The notes beneath the pieces were generated by a model that was not told the DNA's origin, did no database searches, and saw only the letters and a program-made list of their open reading frames with translations. A stretch of DNA of 64,000 nt from CALAED01 sp036378315 (GTDB lineage: Bacteria; Actinomycetota; Actinomycetes; Streptosporangiales; Streptosporangiaceae): contig DASUWU010000074.1 in the NCBI GenBank assembly GCA_036378315.1, forward strand, positions 1 through 64,000. The letters are read 5' to 3'. A program made the position numbers and the translations under genes. Position 1 is the first letter of the stretch, and each line of letters opens with the position of its first letter. This document shows positions 1 through 8,773 of this stretch, piece after piece.

Positions 1-1401
1 TCCCACGTGGTCATCCACGAGAACCTGGTGGACACTTCCTACCTGGAGGAACGCACCTCCGGCTACAGCGCCGTAGCCCGCAGCGTCAACTCCTTCTGGC
101 CCGAACGCGTCCAGTCCCTCACCGGCGTCCCGGCCGAACTCATTCGGGAAACAGCCCGCCGGCTCGCCGCCGGGACCCGCCAGGGCGGCAGCTACATCCT
201 CACCGGCCGCGGCGTGGAACAGCACGTCGACGGCACCGATACCGCAACGGCGGCCATCAACCTGAGCCTCCTGCTGGGCCTGCCCGGTTCCGCCCGCAGC
301 GGCTACGGCACCCTCACCGGCCAGGGCAACGGCCAGGGCGGACGCGAGCACGGCCAGAAGGCCGACCAGCTCCCCGGCTACCGCAAGATCGACGACCCGG
401 CGGCGCGGGCGCACGTCGCGGCGGTCTGGGGCATCGAGCCCGCCCGGATCCCCGGCCCCGGCCGCTCCGCGTACGAGCTGCTGGTCTCGCTCGGCACGGA
501 CGGCGGCCCCAAGGCGCTGCTGCTGTTCGGCTCCAACCCGGTCGTGTCCGCCCCGCACGCCACCGCGGTCGAGGAACGGTTGAACGCCTTGGAGCTCCTC
601 GTCGTCGCCGACTTCGTCCCCTCGGAGACCGCCCGCCGCGCCGACGTGGTGCTGCCCACCACGCAATGGGCGGAGGAGTCGGGGACGATCACGAACCTGG
701 AGGGCAGGGTGCTGCGCCGCCGGCAGGCGGTGGCGCCGCCGCCGGACGTGCGCAGCGACCTGGCGGTGCTGGCGGCGCTGGCCGACCGGCTGAACGCGCC
801 CGGCAAGTGGAGCAGCGAGCCGGCCGAGGTCTTCGATGAGCTGCGGCGGGCCAGTGCGGGCGGCATCGCGGACTACTCCGGCATCACCTACGAGCGGATC
901 AGCGCCGAGGGCGGCGTCTTTTGGCCCTGCCCGGACGAGGGGCACCCGGGCACGCCGCGCCCGTTCCTCGAGCGGTTCGCCACGCCGGACGGGCGGGCCA
1001 GGTTCACGCCGGTCGAGCATCGCGGCGCGGTCGAGGACGTGTGCACCGACTACCCGCTCTACCTGACGACGGGCCGGGTGCTCGCGCACTACCAGAGCGG
1101 CGCGCAGACCCGCCGGGTGGGCCGGCTCGTCCGGGCGGCGCCGGAGCCGTACGTCGAGATGCACCCCGACCTCGCGGAGCGGCTCGGCATCGAGCCCGGC
1201 GCGCTGGTCAGGGTGATCAGCCGCCGCGGTGTCGCGATGGTGCGCGCACGGCCGACCGGGACGATCCGCCCGGACACCGTGTTCATGCCGTTCCACTGGC
1301 CGGGGACGGGCCGGGCCAACACCCTCACCAACCCGGCGCTCGATCCGGCGTCGCGGATGCCGGAGTTCAAAGTGTGCGCGGTACGGCTGGAAGCGGTCTG
1401 A
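1..1401 (+). CDS. Assimilatory nitrate reductase catalytic subunit, C-terminal part
   Basis: The reading frame is open at base 1, so the N-terminus (Fe-S motif and first molybdopterin contacts) lies upstream. The visible 466 residues show a molybdopterin oxidoreductase domain, including a glycine-rich NGQGGREHGQKADQLPGYR region typical of NasA/NarB-type assimilatory enzymes and the LLLFGSNPVVSAP stretch. A molydopterin-dinucleotide-binding domain follows (LTTGRVLAHYQSGAQTRRV, then PDTVFMPFHWPG near the end). The family reduces nitrate to nitrite in the cytoplasm using Mo-bis-MGD. An FAD/BFD protein starts 86 bp downstream on the same strand and is the likely electron donor. Formate dehydrogenase H-like enzymes are the alternative, but the nirBD context favours nitrate reduction. 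Confidence 0.88.
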   Translation, partial: SHVVIHENLVDTSYLEERTSGYSAVARSVNSFWPERVQSLTGVPAELIRETARRLAAGTRQGGSYILTGRGVEQHVDGTDTATAAINLSLLLGLPGSARSGYGTLTGQGNGQGGREHGQKADQLPGYRKIDDPAARAHVAAVWGIEPARIPGPGRSAYELLVSLGTDGGPKALLLFGSNPVVSAPHATAVEERLNALELLVVADFVPSETARRADVVLPTTQWAEESGTITNLEGRVLRRRQAVAPPPDVRSDLAVLAALADRLNAPGKWSSEPAEVFDELRRASAGGIADYSGITYERISAEGGVFWPCPDEGHPGTPRPFLERFATPDGRARFTPVEHRGAVEDVCTDYPLYLTTGRVLAHYQSGAQTRRVGRLVRAAPEPYVEMHPDLAERLGIEPGALVRVISRRGVAMVRARPTGTIRPDTVFMPFHWPGTGRANTLTNPALDPASRMPEFKVCAVRLEAV

Positions 1402-1487
1402 GGGGGTCGGGCGGCCTCGGCCCGCCGGCCCGGAAAACATTCACTATCAAGGCCGGCAGGTCCGGCAGGTCCGACGGGAGGACACAC

Positions 1488-3032
1488 GTGGTCGTGCGGC
1501 AGGCTCCTGCCCTCACCCCACCCCGGGGGGCGGAGCGGGCGACGCGGCGGATCGTCGTCGTGGGCAACGGCATGGCCGGTTCCCGGTTCGTCACCGAGAT
1601 CCGGGCGCGGGACCCGCAGGTCCCGGTCACGGTGTTCGGCCGCGAGGCGCGCCAGCCGTACAACCGGGTGCTGCTGTCCAGCGTGCTGGCCGGCACCGCC
1701 GGGCCCGACCAGATCGGTCTGGTGGACCCGGCGTGGTACGGCGAGCACGCCATCGACGCCCGCCTCGGCGTCGACGTCGTCGGGATCGACCGCGACGCCA
1801 AGGTCGTCGTCGCGGCCGACGGCACGATCACGCCGTACGGCACGCTCGTGCTGGCCACCGGGAGCGCGCCGCTGGTGCCGCCCATCCCCGGGACCGAGGG
1901 CGGGTTGCCGCGCGGCGCGGTGGCGTTCCGCACGCTCGACGACTGCGCGGCCATCCTGGAGGCGGCGCGGGCCGCGCGGCACGCCGTGGTGATCGGCGGT
2001 GGCCTGCTCGGCATCGAGGCTGCGCGCGGTCTCGCCGGCCGCGGGCTGGCGGTGACGGTGCTCCACATGGCCGGGCATCTCATGGAACGGCAGCTCGACG
2101 CGGAGGCCGGACGGGTGCTGGCGCGTACCCTCGCCGCTCTCGGCATCCGGGTGCGGCTGGCGGCGCGGGTGGCCGCCCTGCGTACCGGGCGCGGGCCGGA
2201 CGGCGAGCGCGTCACCGGGGTCGCGCTTGCCCCCGATGCGCCGGCCCCCGAGTTGGTGAACGCGGAGGTGGTGGACGCGGAGGTGGTGGACGCCGACCTG
2301 GTCGTGCTGGCCTGCGGGGTGCGGCCCGAGGTGGAGCTGGCCCGGGCCGCCGGTCTCGCCGTCGACCGGGGTGTCGTCGTGGACGAGGCGCTGCGCTCGG
2401 TGAGCGATCCGTCCGTCCGGGCGATCGGGGAGTGCGCGCAGTACGGAGACGTCGTCTATGGCCTGGTCGCCCCGGCGTGGGAACAGGCGAGCGTGCTGGC
2501 CGATCTGCTGAGCGGCACCCGCCCGGCCGCCCGGTACACCGGGTCACGGCAGATCACCCGGCTCAAGGCGGCCAGCGTCGAGCTCGCCACGATGGGGGAG
2601 ACCCACCACGGTTCACATGACGAGGACGTCGAGGTCGTCCAGTTCGCCGACGCCGCCCGCGGCACTTACAAGAAGGTGGTCATCCGCGAGGACCGGCTCA
2701 TCGGCGCGATCCTGCTCGGCGAGACGAGCACGGCCGGCACCCTCGTCCAGCTGTACGACCGGTCGGAGCCGCTGCCGTCCGACCGCCTCGCGCTGCTGTT
2801 CCAGGGGCTGTCGGGCGCGGTGGCCGCCGACTCGCCGGTGCGGATGCCGGACGCGGCCGAGGTGTGCAACTGCAACGGCGTCACGAAGGGCCAGATCAGG
2901 GCGTGCTGGGAGGGCGGCGCGCGCACCGTCGGGGAGGTGGTGGCCAGGACCCGGGCCACGACCGGCTGCGGCACCTGCAGGGACGCCGTCACCGGCATCG
3001 TCGGCTGGCTCGCCGACCAGGCTCCCGAGTGA
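1488..3032 (+). CDS. Nitrate reductase electron-transfer subunit, FAD-dependent with C-terminal BFD [2Fe-2S] domain
   Basis: A 514-residue NAD(P)/FAD pyridine-nucleotide-disulfide-type reductase, related to the first half of NirB and to NasC. There is an N-terminal Rossmann motif (VVVGNGMAGSR), a second dinucleotide fold (VVIGGGLLGIEAARGL), and a C-terminal BFD-like cluster with Cys460, Cys462, Cys494 and Cys497. It probably passes NAD(P)H electrons to the upstream molybdoenzyme. The start is the GTG at 1488, preceded 6 nt upstream by GGGAGG at 1476-1481; the open frame extends further upstream but would overlap the nitrate reductase. A 15-bp in-frame tandem duplication (AEVVD twice) lies near residues 259-268. 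Confidence 0.87.
   Translation: MVVRQAPALTPPRGAERATRRIVVVGNGMAGSRFVTEIRARDPQVPVTVFGREARQPYNRVLLSSVLAGTAGPDQIGLVDPAWYGEHAIDARLGVDVVGIDRDAKVVVAADGTITPYGTLVLATGSAPLVPPIPGTEGGLPRGAVAFRTLDDCAAILEAARAARHAVVIGGGLLGIEAARGLAGRGLAVTVLHMAGHLMERQLDAEAGRVLARTLAALGIRVRLAARVAALRTGRGPDGERVTGVALAPDAPAPELVNAEVVDAEVVDADLVVLACGVRPEVELARAAGLAVDRGVVVDEALRSVSDPSVRAIGECAQYGDVVYGLVAPAWEQASVLADLLSGTRPAARYTGSRQITRLKAASVELATMGETHHGSHDEDVEVVQFADAARGTYKKVVIREDRLIGAILLGETSTAGTLVQLYDRSEPLPSDRLALLFQGLSGAVAADSPVRMPDAAEVCNCNGVTKGQIRACWEGGARTVGEVVARTRATTGCGTCRDAVTGIVGWLADQAPE
2262..2291 (+). repeat. 15-bp in-frame tandem duplication inside the reductase gene
   Basis: GCGGAGGTGGTGGAC occurs twice without a gap (2262-2276 and 2277-2291), adding one extra A-E-V-V-D unit just before the second strand of the FAD domain (ADLVVLACG). 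The frame is kept. Confidence 0.9.
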
Positions 3033-3072
3033 CGACCGGCCGGCTGCGTCTCGCCGGGACACCCTGGCACCA

Positions 3073-3103
3073 CCCGCCGGCGGGGGACTGACCCGCCGGC
3101 GGG
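3073..3103. terminator. Paired GC palindromes between convergent genes
   Basis: Two copies of the perfect 12-nt palindrome CCCGCCGGCGGG (3073-3084 and 3092-3103) fill the gap between the ends of the reductase (3032) and the TSUP gene (3116, minus strand). Each copy can fold alone or pair with the other. There is no T-tract, so termination on either strand is inferred from position only. Confidence 0.4.
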
Positions 3104-3115
3104 GCCGGCGCGTGG

Positions 3116-3868
3116 TCAGGCGGCCAGCCTGAGCGCGACGAGGATGCCCGTCGCGGCGAGCAGCCCGGCCACGACCCGGCGCAGCACCGTCTCCGGCGGC
3201 CGGAGCCGGCGCGTGCCGGCGATCCCGAGGACTGTGCCGGCCGCCGTGGCCGCGGCCAGGACGGCGGTGAGCCCGAGTTCGGGGCGTGCCCGCAGCACGG
3301 AGCCGAGCGCGCCCGCGGGCGTGACGATGACCTGGATGACCTGGCCGACGATGATCGCCTGCCCGATCGCCAGGCGGGCCATCATCAGGGCCGGGGTGAG
3401 CAGGACCGGGCCGCTGGTGCCGGTGAGCGCGGAGCCGAGGCCCACCACGACGCCGATCGGGGCCGCGACCGCGGCGCCGATGTCCTCGCGCCCTGGCCGG
3501 GCGGCCGCGGCGGCGCGGCCCCTGGCCACCGCCCACAGCGCCGAGCCGAGGCAGATCGCGGCCAGCCCCCCCAAGATGATGCCCTGCGGGATCCGGGCGC
3601 TGAGCCAGCCGCCGGCCAGCGCGCCGGGCAGCAGGCCGATGGCGAGGTTCCTGGTCAGCGACCGGGGGACCGCGCCGGCGCGCAGCTGCAGCGCCGCGCT
3701 CACCACGCCGGTCAGGGTGAAGCTGATCAGGCTGATCGCGGTGGCCCGGTGCGGTTCGACCCCGCCGATGAGGATCAGCGCCGGCGGGAGCACCACGCCG
3801 CCGATGCCGACCATGCCGATGAGGACGCCCACCAGCAGGGCGGCCACGGCGAGGGTGCTCAACGTCAT
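3116..3868 (-). CDS. TSUP/TauE-SafE family membrane transporter
   Basis: A 250-residue integral membrane protein, very hydrophobic throughout, with the two-fold TauE/SafE pattern (VGVLIGMVGIGGVVLPPALI near the N-terminus, GVVVGLGSALTGTSGPVLLTPALM in the second half). TSUP proteins export sulfite or other small organosulfur anions. Substrate cannot be read here, though the nitrite/sulfite-reductase-like neighbours make a small oxyanion plausible. The ATG at 3868 was chosen because the family similarity begins there; the longer open frame upstream runs antisense into the amidohydrolase region. It is probably co-transcribed with the amidohydrolase whose stop lies about 70 bp upstream. Confidence 0.85.
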   Translation of the reverse strand: MTLSTLAVAALLVGVLIGMVGIGGVVLPPALILIGGVEPHRATAISLISFTLTGVVSAALQLRAGAVPRSLTRNLAIGLLPGALAGGWLSARIPQGIILGGLAAICLGSALWAVARGRAAAAARPGREDIGAAVAAPIGVVVGLGSALTGTSGPVLLTPALMMARLAIGQAIIVGQVIQVIVTPAGALGSVLRARPELGLTAVLAAATAAGTVLGIAGTRRLRPPETVLRRVVAGLLAATGILVALRLAA

Positions 3869-3939
3869 CGCGGAGATCGGCGGACCTCGGTTCCTCGTGC
3901 GGGTGGGTTTTCTCGGGGGTCGCTTTCGTGGGGCTGCGG

Positions 3940-5670
3940 TCAGGCGTCGGGGGCGGCGTGGACGCGGGCGCCGCCGACGAAGGTCTGCAGCACCCTGATG
4001 GCGTGCAGCTCGCCGGCGGGCACCGCGTACGGGTCGCGGTCGACGACGACCAGGTCGGCCAGCCTGCCGGGTTCGATGGTGCCGGTCGCGTCGTCGAGGT
4101 GGTTCACGTACGCCGATCCGGCCGTGTAGGCGGTCAGCGCCGCGTCGAGGGTGAGCGCCTGCGCCGGCAGCAGCGGGCCGGCGCCCGGCGTGCCGCCGCG
4201 GCCCGGCGGGGCGGTCCTGGTGACCGCGACGTGGATGCCCCACCAGGGGTCGGCGCTGCTCACCGCCCAGTCGCTGCCGGCGGCGAGCACCGCGCCGCCG
4301 GCGCGCAACGCGGCGAACGGGTACTGCCAGGCGGCGCGTTCCCGGCCGAGGAACGGGATGGTCAGCTCGTCCATCTGCCGGCCGTGCGCCGCCCACAGCG
4401 CCTGCATGTTCGCGGCCACGCCGAGCGCGCCGAACCGCGGCACGTCATCGGGATGGACGACCTGCAGGTGGGCGATGTGGTGCCGGCAGTCGCCCGGCCG
4501 GTGGCCGCCCTGCGGCGCGGCCGCCGCGCCGTTGCTCGCGGCGGCCTTGGTCCCGGCGCCGGCACGGGCGTCGCCGCGGGCGGCGGCGAACGCGTCGAGC
4601 GCCTCCCGGACGGCGCGGTCGCCGATGGCGTGCACATGCACCTGGAAGCCCTGGGCGTCCAGGGCGGTGACGTAGCGGCGCAGCGCCTCCGGGTCGACAT
4701 GGGACAGCCCGCGCCCGGTGGTGGGGTGGCCGCACCCGTCGAGGTAGGGCTCGGTGAGCGCGGCGGTGAAGTTCTCCGCCACCCCGTCCTGCATGATCTT
4801 GACGCTGGTGGCGGCGAACCGTCCCCCCGCGGCCAGGCTGCGTTCGCGGCGGGCGAGCAGGCCGGGGAGCTGGTCGAGGCCGCGGTCGCGGTCCCACCAC
4901 AGCGCGCCGACCACCCGTGCGGTGAGCCGCCCGGACGCCGCCGCCGCGAGGTAGGTGTCGAACGGGTCGGGGTAGCCGAGGTACGGCCCGATGATCGCGT
5001 CCTGCCATGCGGTGACGCCGAGCGCGTGCAGGTGGTCTTGGGCGAGCAGCAGCCCGTCGAGCCGTTCGCGCGGTGTGGTCGGGGGCACGAGGCCGGCCAC
5101 GAGCCGCGTGGCGCCCTCGTGCAGGGTGCCCTGCGGCGCGCCGTCCCGGTCGCGCTCGATCCGGCCGTCGGGCGGGTCGGGGGCGGCGGCGTCCACCCCG
5201 GCGAGCTCCAGCGCGCGGGTGTTCACCCACGCACCGTGCCCGTCCCTGTTCGCCAGGTACACCGGGCGGTCGGGCACCACGGCGTCCAGGGCGGCACGCC
5301 CGGGCGTGCCGCCGGGGAACCACTCCATCGACCAGCCGGTGCCGGTGATCCACTCGCGGTCCTGATGGGCGGCGGCGTACCCGGCCACTCTGGCCAGCGC
5401 GTCGGCGGCGCCGGCGGCGCCGGTCAGGTCGCAGGTCAGCATGGCGATGCCGGCGAAAACCGGGTGGACGTGCGCGTCCTGGAAGCCGGGCAGCAACGCG
5501 CCGCCGCGCAGGTCGACGACCTCGGTGCGCGGACCGATGAGGTCGCCGGCCGCGTCCGGCCCGACGGCGACGATCACCCCGTCCCTGACGGCGACCGGAG
5601 GCGCGACCCCTCCGCCGCCGGCACGCACGACCCCGCCGACGAACGCCAGATCAGCGTAAATAGCCGACAT
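3940..5670 (-). CDS. Metal-dependent amidohydrolase, YtcJ/LAF3 type
   Basis: A 576-residue protein of the amidohydrolase superfamily. The composite-domain start (VGGVVRAGGG, ALLPGFQDAHVHPVFAG) contains the HxH metal ligand motif. Later metal-binding positions are visible in VHVHAIGDRAVREALDA and HHIAHLQVVHPDD, and the C-terminal TAGSAYVNHLDDATGTIEPGRLADLVVVDRDP is the usual family ending. Family members hydrolyse N-substituted or cyclic amides; the natural substrate of this one is not known. No signal peptide is seen, so it should be cytosolic. It is divergent from nirB across a 110-bp region, and the TSUP transporter follows on the same strand. Confidence 0.85.
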   Translation of the reverse strand: MSAIYADLAFVGGVVRAGGGGVAPPVAVRDGVIVAVGPDAAGDLIGPRTEVVDLRGGALLPGFQDAHVHPVFAGIAMLTCDLTGAAGAADALARVAGYAAAHQDREWITGTGWSMEWFPGGTPGRAALDAVVPDRPVYLANRDGHGAWVNTRALELAGVDAAAPDPPDGRIERDRDGAPQGTLHEGATRLVAGLVPPTTPRERLDGLLLAQDHLHALGVTAWQDAIIGPYLGYPDPFDTYLAAAASGRLTARVVGALWWDRDRGLDQLPGLLARRERSLAAGGRFAATSVKIMQDGVAENFTAALTEPYLDGCGHPTTGRGLSHVDPEALRRYVTALDAQGFQVHVHAIGDRAVREALDAFAAARGDARAGAGTKAAASNGAAAAPQGGHRPGDCRHHIAHLQVVHPDDVPRFGALGVAANMQALWAAHGRQMDELTIPFLGRERAAWQYPFAALRAGGAVLAAGSDWAVSSADPWWGIHVAVTRTAPPGRGGTPGAGPLLPAQALTLDAALTAYTAGSAYVNHLDDATGTIEPGRLADLVVVDRDPYAVPAGELHAIRVLQTFVGGARVHAAPDA

Positions 5671-5719
5671 TCTTCACATTCCGCACATGACGTCGGGCGC
5701 CGCGCGCCGTGAGGTTCTT

Positions 5720-5757
5720 TTAACACGGGGGTGACAAAGGAGACCCAGTCGCGAAAC
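5720..5757 (+). promoter_or_regulatory. Candidate GlnR box upstream of nirB
   Basis: Four pentamers spaced by exactly six bases are present: TTAAC (5720), GTGAC (5731), GACCC (5742) and GAAAC (5753). This is the 11-bp a-site/b-site spacing of actinobacterial GlnR sites (gTnAC-n6-GaAAC repeats). The last pentamer is a perfect b-site; the third is poor. It lies about 24-60 bp before the predicted leaderless start of nirB, a normal place for an activator. Confidence 0.6.
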
Positions 5758-5767
5758 GCCTCCTGCT

Positions 5768-5773
5768 GAATAT
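5768..5773 (+). promoter_or_regulatory. nirB -10 element, leaderless start predicted
   Basis: GAATAT ends 7 nt before the ATG at 5781 and no Shine-Dalgarno is present, so transcription probably begins at the start codon. No good -35 is visible, consistent with activation by a protein bound just upstream. Confidence 0.5.
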
Positions 5774-5780
5774 CGGGCAC

Positions 5781-8372
5781 ATGGGAGTCGGATCCGCCAG
5801 TCAAAAAAGGCTCGTCGTCGTCGGTCACGGACCGGCCGGGCATCGGCTCGTCGAGGCGCTGCGGCAGCGAGACTCCGGCGGGTCATGGCAGGTGACGATA
5901 CTCGGTGGCGAGCCGCGACCCGCCTACGACCGGGTCGCCCTCACGTCCTATCTCACCGAGGGCGCCGACCTCGGCTACCCGGCGCACGACCCCGGCGTGA
6001 TCCAGCGTCACGGCGATCCGGTCGCCGCGATCGACCGCGCCCGCCGCACCGTGACCACGGAGTCGGGCCGGGTGGTCCCGTACGACTCGCTGGTGCTGGC
6101 GACCGGCTCGGTGCCGTTCGTGCCGCCCGTCCCCGGGCGGGATCTCGCCGGCGTGTTCGTCTACCGCACCATCGACGACCTCGACGCGCTGCGCGCGTGC
6201 TGCGCCGAGGCGAAGGGGCGGGCGCGGGCGGAGGGCAGGAGCCCGGCGGGCGCGGTGGTCGGTGGCGGGCTGCTCGGCCTCGAGGCGGCGCGCGCCCTGC
6301 AGGGTCTCGGCTTGGAGACCCACGTGGTCGAGGTGGCGCCGCGGCTGATGCCCCGCCAGCTCGACGAGGGCGGTGGCGCGATGCTCCGCCGGCACATCGA
6401 GGACCTCGGCCTGACGGTGCACGCGGGCACGCCGCTGGCCGCGCTGGTACCGCCCGCGCCGGGCGGCGACGGCGAGCGGGTGGGCGGGGTCCGGCTGGCC
6501 GACGGCACGGTCATCGACGTCGACGTGGTCGTCTTCTCCGCCGGCATCCGGCCGCACGACCGGCTGGCCAGGGGCTGCGGTCTGGCGGTGGGGGAGCGGG
6601 GCGGCATCGTCGTCGACGACGGCTGCCGCACCGAAGACCCGGCGATCTTCGCGATCGGCGAGTGCGCGCTCGTCGGCGGCCAGGTGTACGGCCTGGTCGG
6701 TCCGTGCTTTTCGATGGCCGAGGTGGTCGCCGACCGGCTGCTGGCGCAGGCGGCCGGCGCCGCGAGCTCCGCTGCGTTCACCGGCGCCGACGCCTCGACC
6801 AAGCTGAAGCTGATGGGGGTCGACGTCGCCAGCTTCGGCGACCCGTTCGCCGCCGGCGGCGCGGGGGCGCTCGACGTCACCTACACCGACCCGGTCGCCG
6901 GCATCTACAAGAAGCTCGTGGTCAGCGACGACGCCAGGACGCTGCTCGGGGGCGTCCTGGTCGGCGACGCGACGGCCTACCCGACGCTGCGCGCGTACGT
7001 GGGCGCCGAGCTGCCGGGCCCGCCCGACCAGTTGCTGTTCGGCGGAGCCGAGCCGGCGGCCGGCGAGCTGCCGGGGGCGACCACGATCTGCAGCTGCAAC
7101 AACGTCTCCGCCGAGACGATCAGGTGCGCCATCCGCGGCGACCAGCTGACCGACGTGCCGTCCGTCAAAGGGTGCACCAACGCGGGCACCGGCTGCGGCA
7201 GCTGCGTCCCGCTGGTGAAAAAGCTCCTGGACGCCGAGCTGACCGCCGCCGGCATCGAGGTCAGCAGGGCACTGTGCGAGCACTTCGACTTCAGCCGCGC
7301 CGAGCTGTTCGACATCGCCGCGGTGTGCGGCATCACGACCTTCACCCAGCTGATCAGCGAGCACGGCCGGGGCCGGGGCTGCGACATCTGCCGGCCCGCG
7401 GTCGCCTCCATCCTGGCCAGCCTGGCCAGCATGGAGGGCCGCGGCGAGCACATCCTGGAGGGCGAGCAGGCGGCCCTGCAGGACACCAACGACCACTTCC
7501 TCGCCAACCTGCAGAAGAACGGCACGTACTCGGTGGTGCCGCGGGTGCCGGGCGGGGAGATCACACCCGACAAGCTGATCGTGATCGGCGAGGTGGCCCG
7601 CGAGTTCGGGCTCTACACAAAGATCACGGGAGCCCAGCGGATCGACATGTTCGGGGCCCGTGTCGAGCAGCTCCCGGCGATCTGGCGGCGGCTGGTGGAC
7701 GCCGGGTTCGAGTCCGGGCACGCCTACGGCAAGGCGCTGCGCACCGTGAAGTCCTGCGTGGGGTCGACCTGGTGCCGTTACGGCGTGCAGGACTCGGTGG
7801 GCATGGCGATCCGGCTGGAGCTTCGCTACCGGGGCCTGCGCTCGCCGCACAAGCTCAAGTCCGCGGTGTCGGGATGCGCCCGCGAGTGCGCCGAGGCGCA
7901 GGGCAAGGATTTCGGGGTCATCGCCACCGAGAAGGGCTGGAACCTCTACGTCTGCGGCAACGGCGGGATGCGACCCAGGCATGCCGACCTGTTCGCCACC
8001 GACCTCGACGATGAGACGCTGATCCGCTACATCGACCGCTTCCTGATGTTCTACATCAGGACCGCCGACCGGCTGCAGCGCACGGCGTCGTGGCTGGAGA
8101 GCCTCGACGGCGGCATCGACTACCTGCGCGAGGTGATCGTCGAGGACCGGCTCGGCATCTGCGCCGAGCTCGACGCGGCCATGGAACGGCACGTCGCCGC
8201 CTACGCCGACGAGTGGCGCGCGGCGATCGAAGACCCCGACAAGCTGCGCCGTTTCGTGTCGTTCGTGAACGCGCCCGACATCCCGGATCCGAGCATCGCC
8301 TTCGAGTCGGAGCGTGACCAGATCAAGCCCGTGCTGGTGGCCGGTCCCGAGCTGGAGGTGGTGAGCCGGTGA
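5781..8372 (+). CDS. nirB: Nitrite reductase [NAD(P)H] large subunit
   Basis: The 863-residue length is usual for NirB. The order of domains is: FAD/NAD reductase (VVVGHGPAGHRLVEAL; VVGGGLLGLEAARAL), two BFD-like [2Fe-2S] segments (CSCNN from about residue 434; CGSC about 473; a second region with CDIC near 540), the ferredoxin-like half domain, and the siroheme/4Fe-4S domain. The cluster ligands are Cys659 and Cys665 (CX5C) and Cys699 and Cys703 (CX3C). The enzyme reduces nitrite to ammonium by six electrons in the cytoplasm. nirD overlaps its stop codon, and siroheme-related genes follow. The start at ATG 5781 is supported by a -10 hexamer 7 nt upstream; a GlnR-like box suggests nitrogen control. 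Confidence 0.96.
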   Translation: MGVGSASQKRLVVVGHGPAGHRLVEALRQRDSGGSWQVTILGGEPRPAYDRVALTSYLTEGADLGYPAHDPGVIQRHGDPVAAIDRARRTVTTESGRVVPYDSLVLATGSVPFVPPVPGRDLAGVFVYRTIDDLDALRACCAEAKGRARAEGRSPAGAVVGGGLLGLEAARALQGLGLETHVVEVAPRLMPRQLDEGGGAMLRRHIEDLGLTVHAGTPLAALVPPAPGGDGERVGGVRLADGTVIDVDVVVFSAGIRPHDRLARGCGLAVGERGGIVVDDGCRTEDPAIFAIGECALVGGQVYGLVGPCFSMAEVVADRLLAQAAGAASSAAFTGADASTKLKLMGVDVASFGDPFAAGGAGALDVTYTDPVAGIYKKLVVSDDARTLLGGVLVGDATAYPTLRAYVGAELPGPPDQLLFGGAEPAAGELPGATTICSCNNVSAETIRCAIRGDQLTDVPSVKGCTNAGTGCGSCVPLVKKLLDAELTAAGIEVSRALCEHFDFSRAELFDIAAVCGITTFTQLISEHGRGRGCDICRPAVASILASLASMEGRGEHILEGEQAALQDTNDHFLANLQKNGTYSVVPRVPGGEITPDKLIVIGEVAREFGLYTKITGAQRIDMFGARVEQLPAIWRRLVDAGFESGHAYGKALRTVKSCVGSTWCRYGVQDSVGMAIRLELRYRGLRSPHKLKSAVSGCARECAEAQGKDFGVIATEKGWNLYVCGNGGMRPRHADLFATDLDDETLIRYIDRFLMFYIRTADRLQRTASWLESLDGGIDYLREVIVEDRLGICAELDAAMERHVAAYADEWRAAIEDPDKLRRFVSFVNAPDIPDPSIAFESERDQIKPVLVAGPELEVVSR

Positions 8373-8773
8373 CGGCGGACGTGTCGCTCTCGCGGCCCAC
8401 GTGGGTCGACGTGTGCCACTACGACGACCTGATCCCGGAACGGGGCGTGGCCGCGCTGGTGCGCGGCCGGCAGGTCGCCGTCTTCCGCGCCTTCGACGGC
8501 GCCCTGTACGCCGTGTCCAACCGCGATCCGTTCAGCGGCGCGTACGTGATGGCGCGCGGCATCCTGGGCACGCGCGGCGGCGCGCCCACGGTGGCGTCTC
8601 CGATGTACAAGCAGGTCTTCGACCTGCACACCGGCCGGTGCCTGGACGACCCGCGGCACACGGTGACGGTCTACCGGGTCCGCCGCAGCGCGGCCGGCCG
8701 GGTCGAAGTCGCCGATCCGCCCGCGCCCGAGCCGGCCGCGCGGGAACCGGCCGCGGGGGTGACGAGATCGTGA
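8369..8773 (+). CDS. nirD: Nitrite reductase [NAD(P)H] small subunit
   Basis: A 134-residue Rieske-fold protein starting at GTG 8369, overlapping the nirB stop (GTGA). The fold is recognisable from FRAFDGALYAVSNRDPFSGA and VASPMYKQVFDLHTGRCLDD, but the CxH...CxxH cluster ligands of true Rieske proteins are absent, as is normal for NirD. It is required with NirB for NADH-dependent nitrite reduction. Translational coupling to nirB is implied by the overlap. The tail (about residues 112-134) is an alanine/proline-rich extension that overlaps the next gene by four bases. Confidence 0.93.
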   Translation: MTADVSLSRPTWVDVCHYDDLIPERGVAALVRGRQVAVFRAFDGALYAVSNRDPFSGAYVMARGILGTRGGAPTVASPMYKQVFDLHTGRCLDDPRHTVTVYRVRRSAAGRVEVADPPAPEPAAREPAAGVTRS

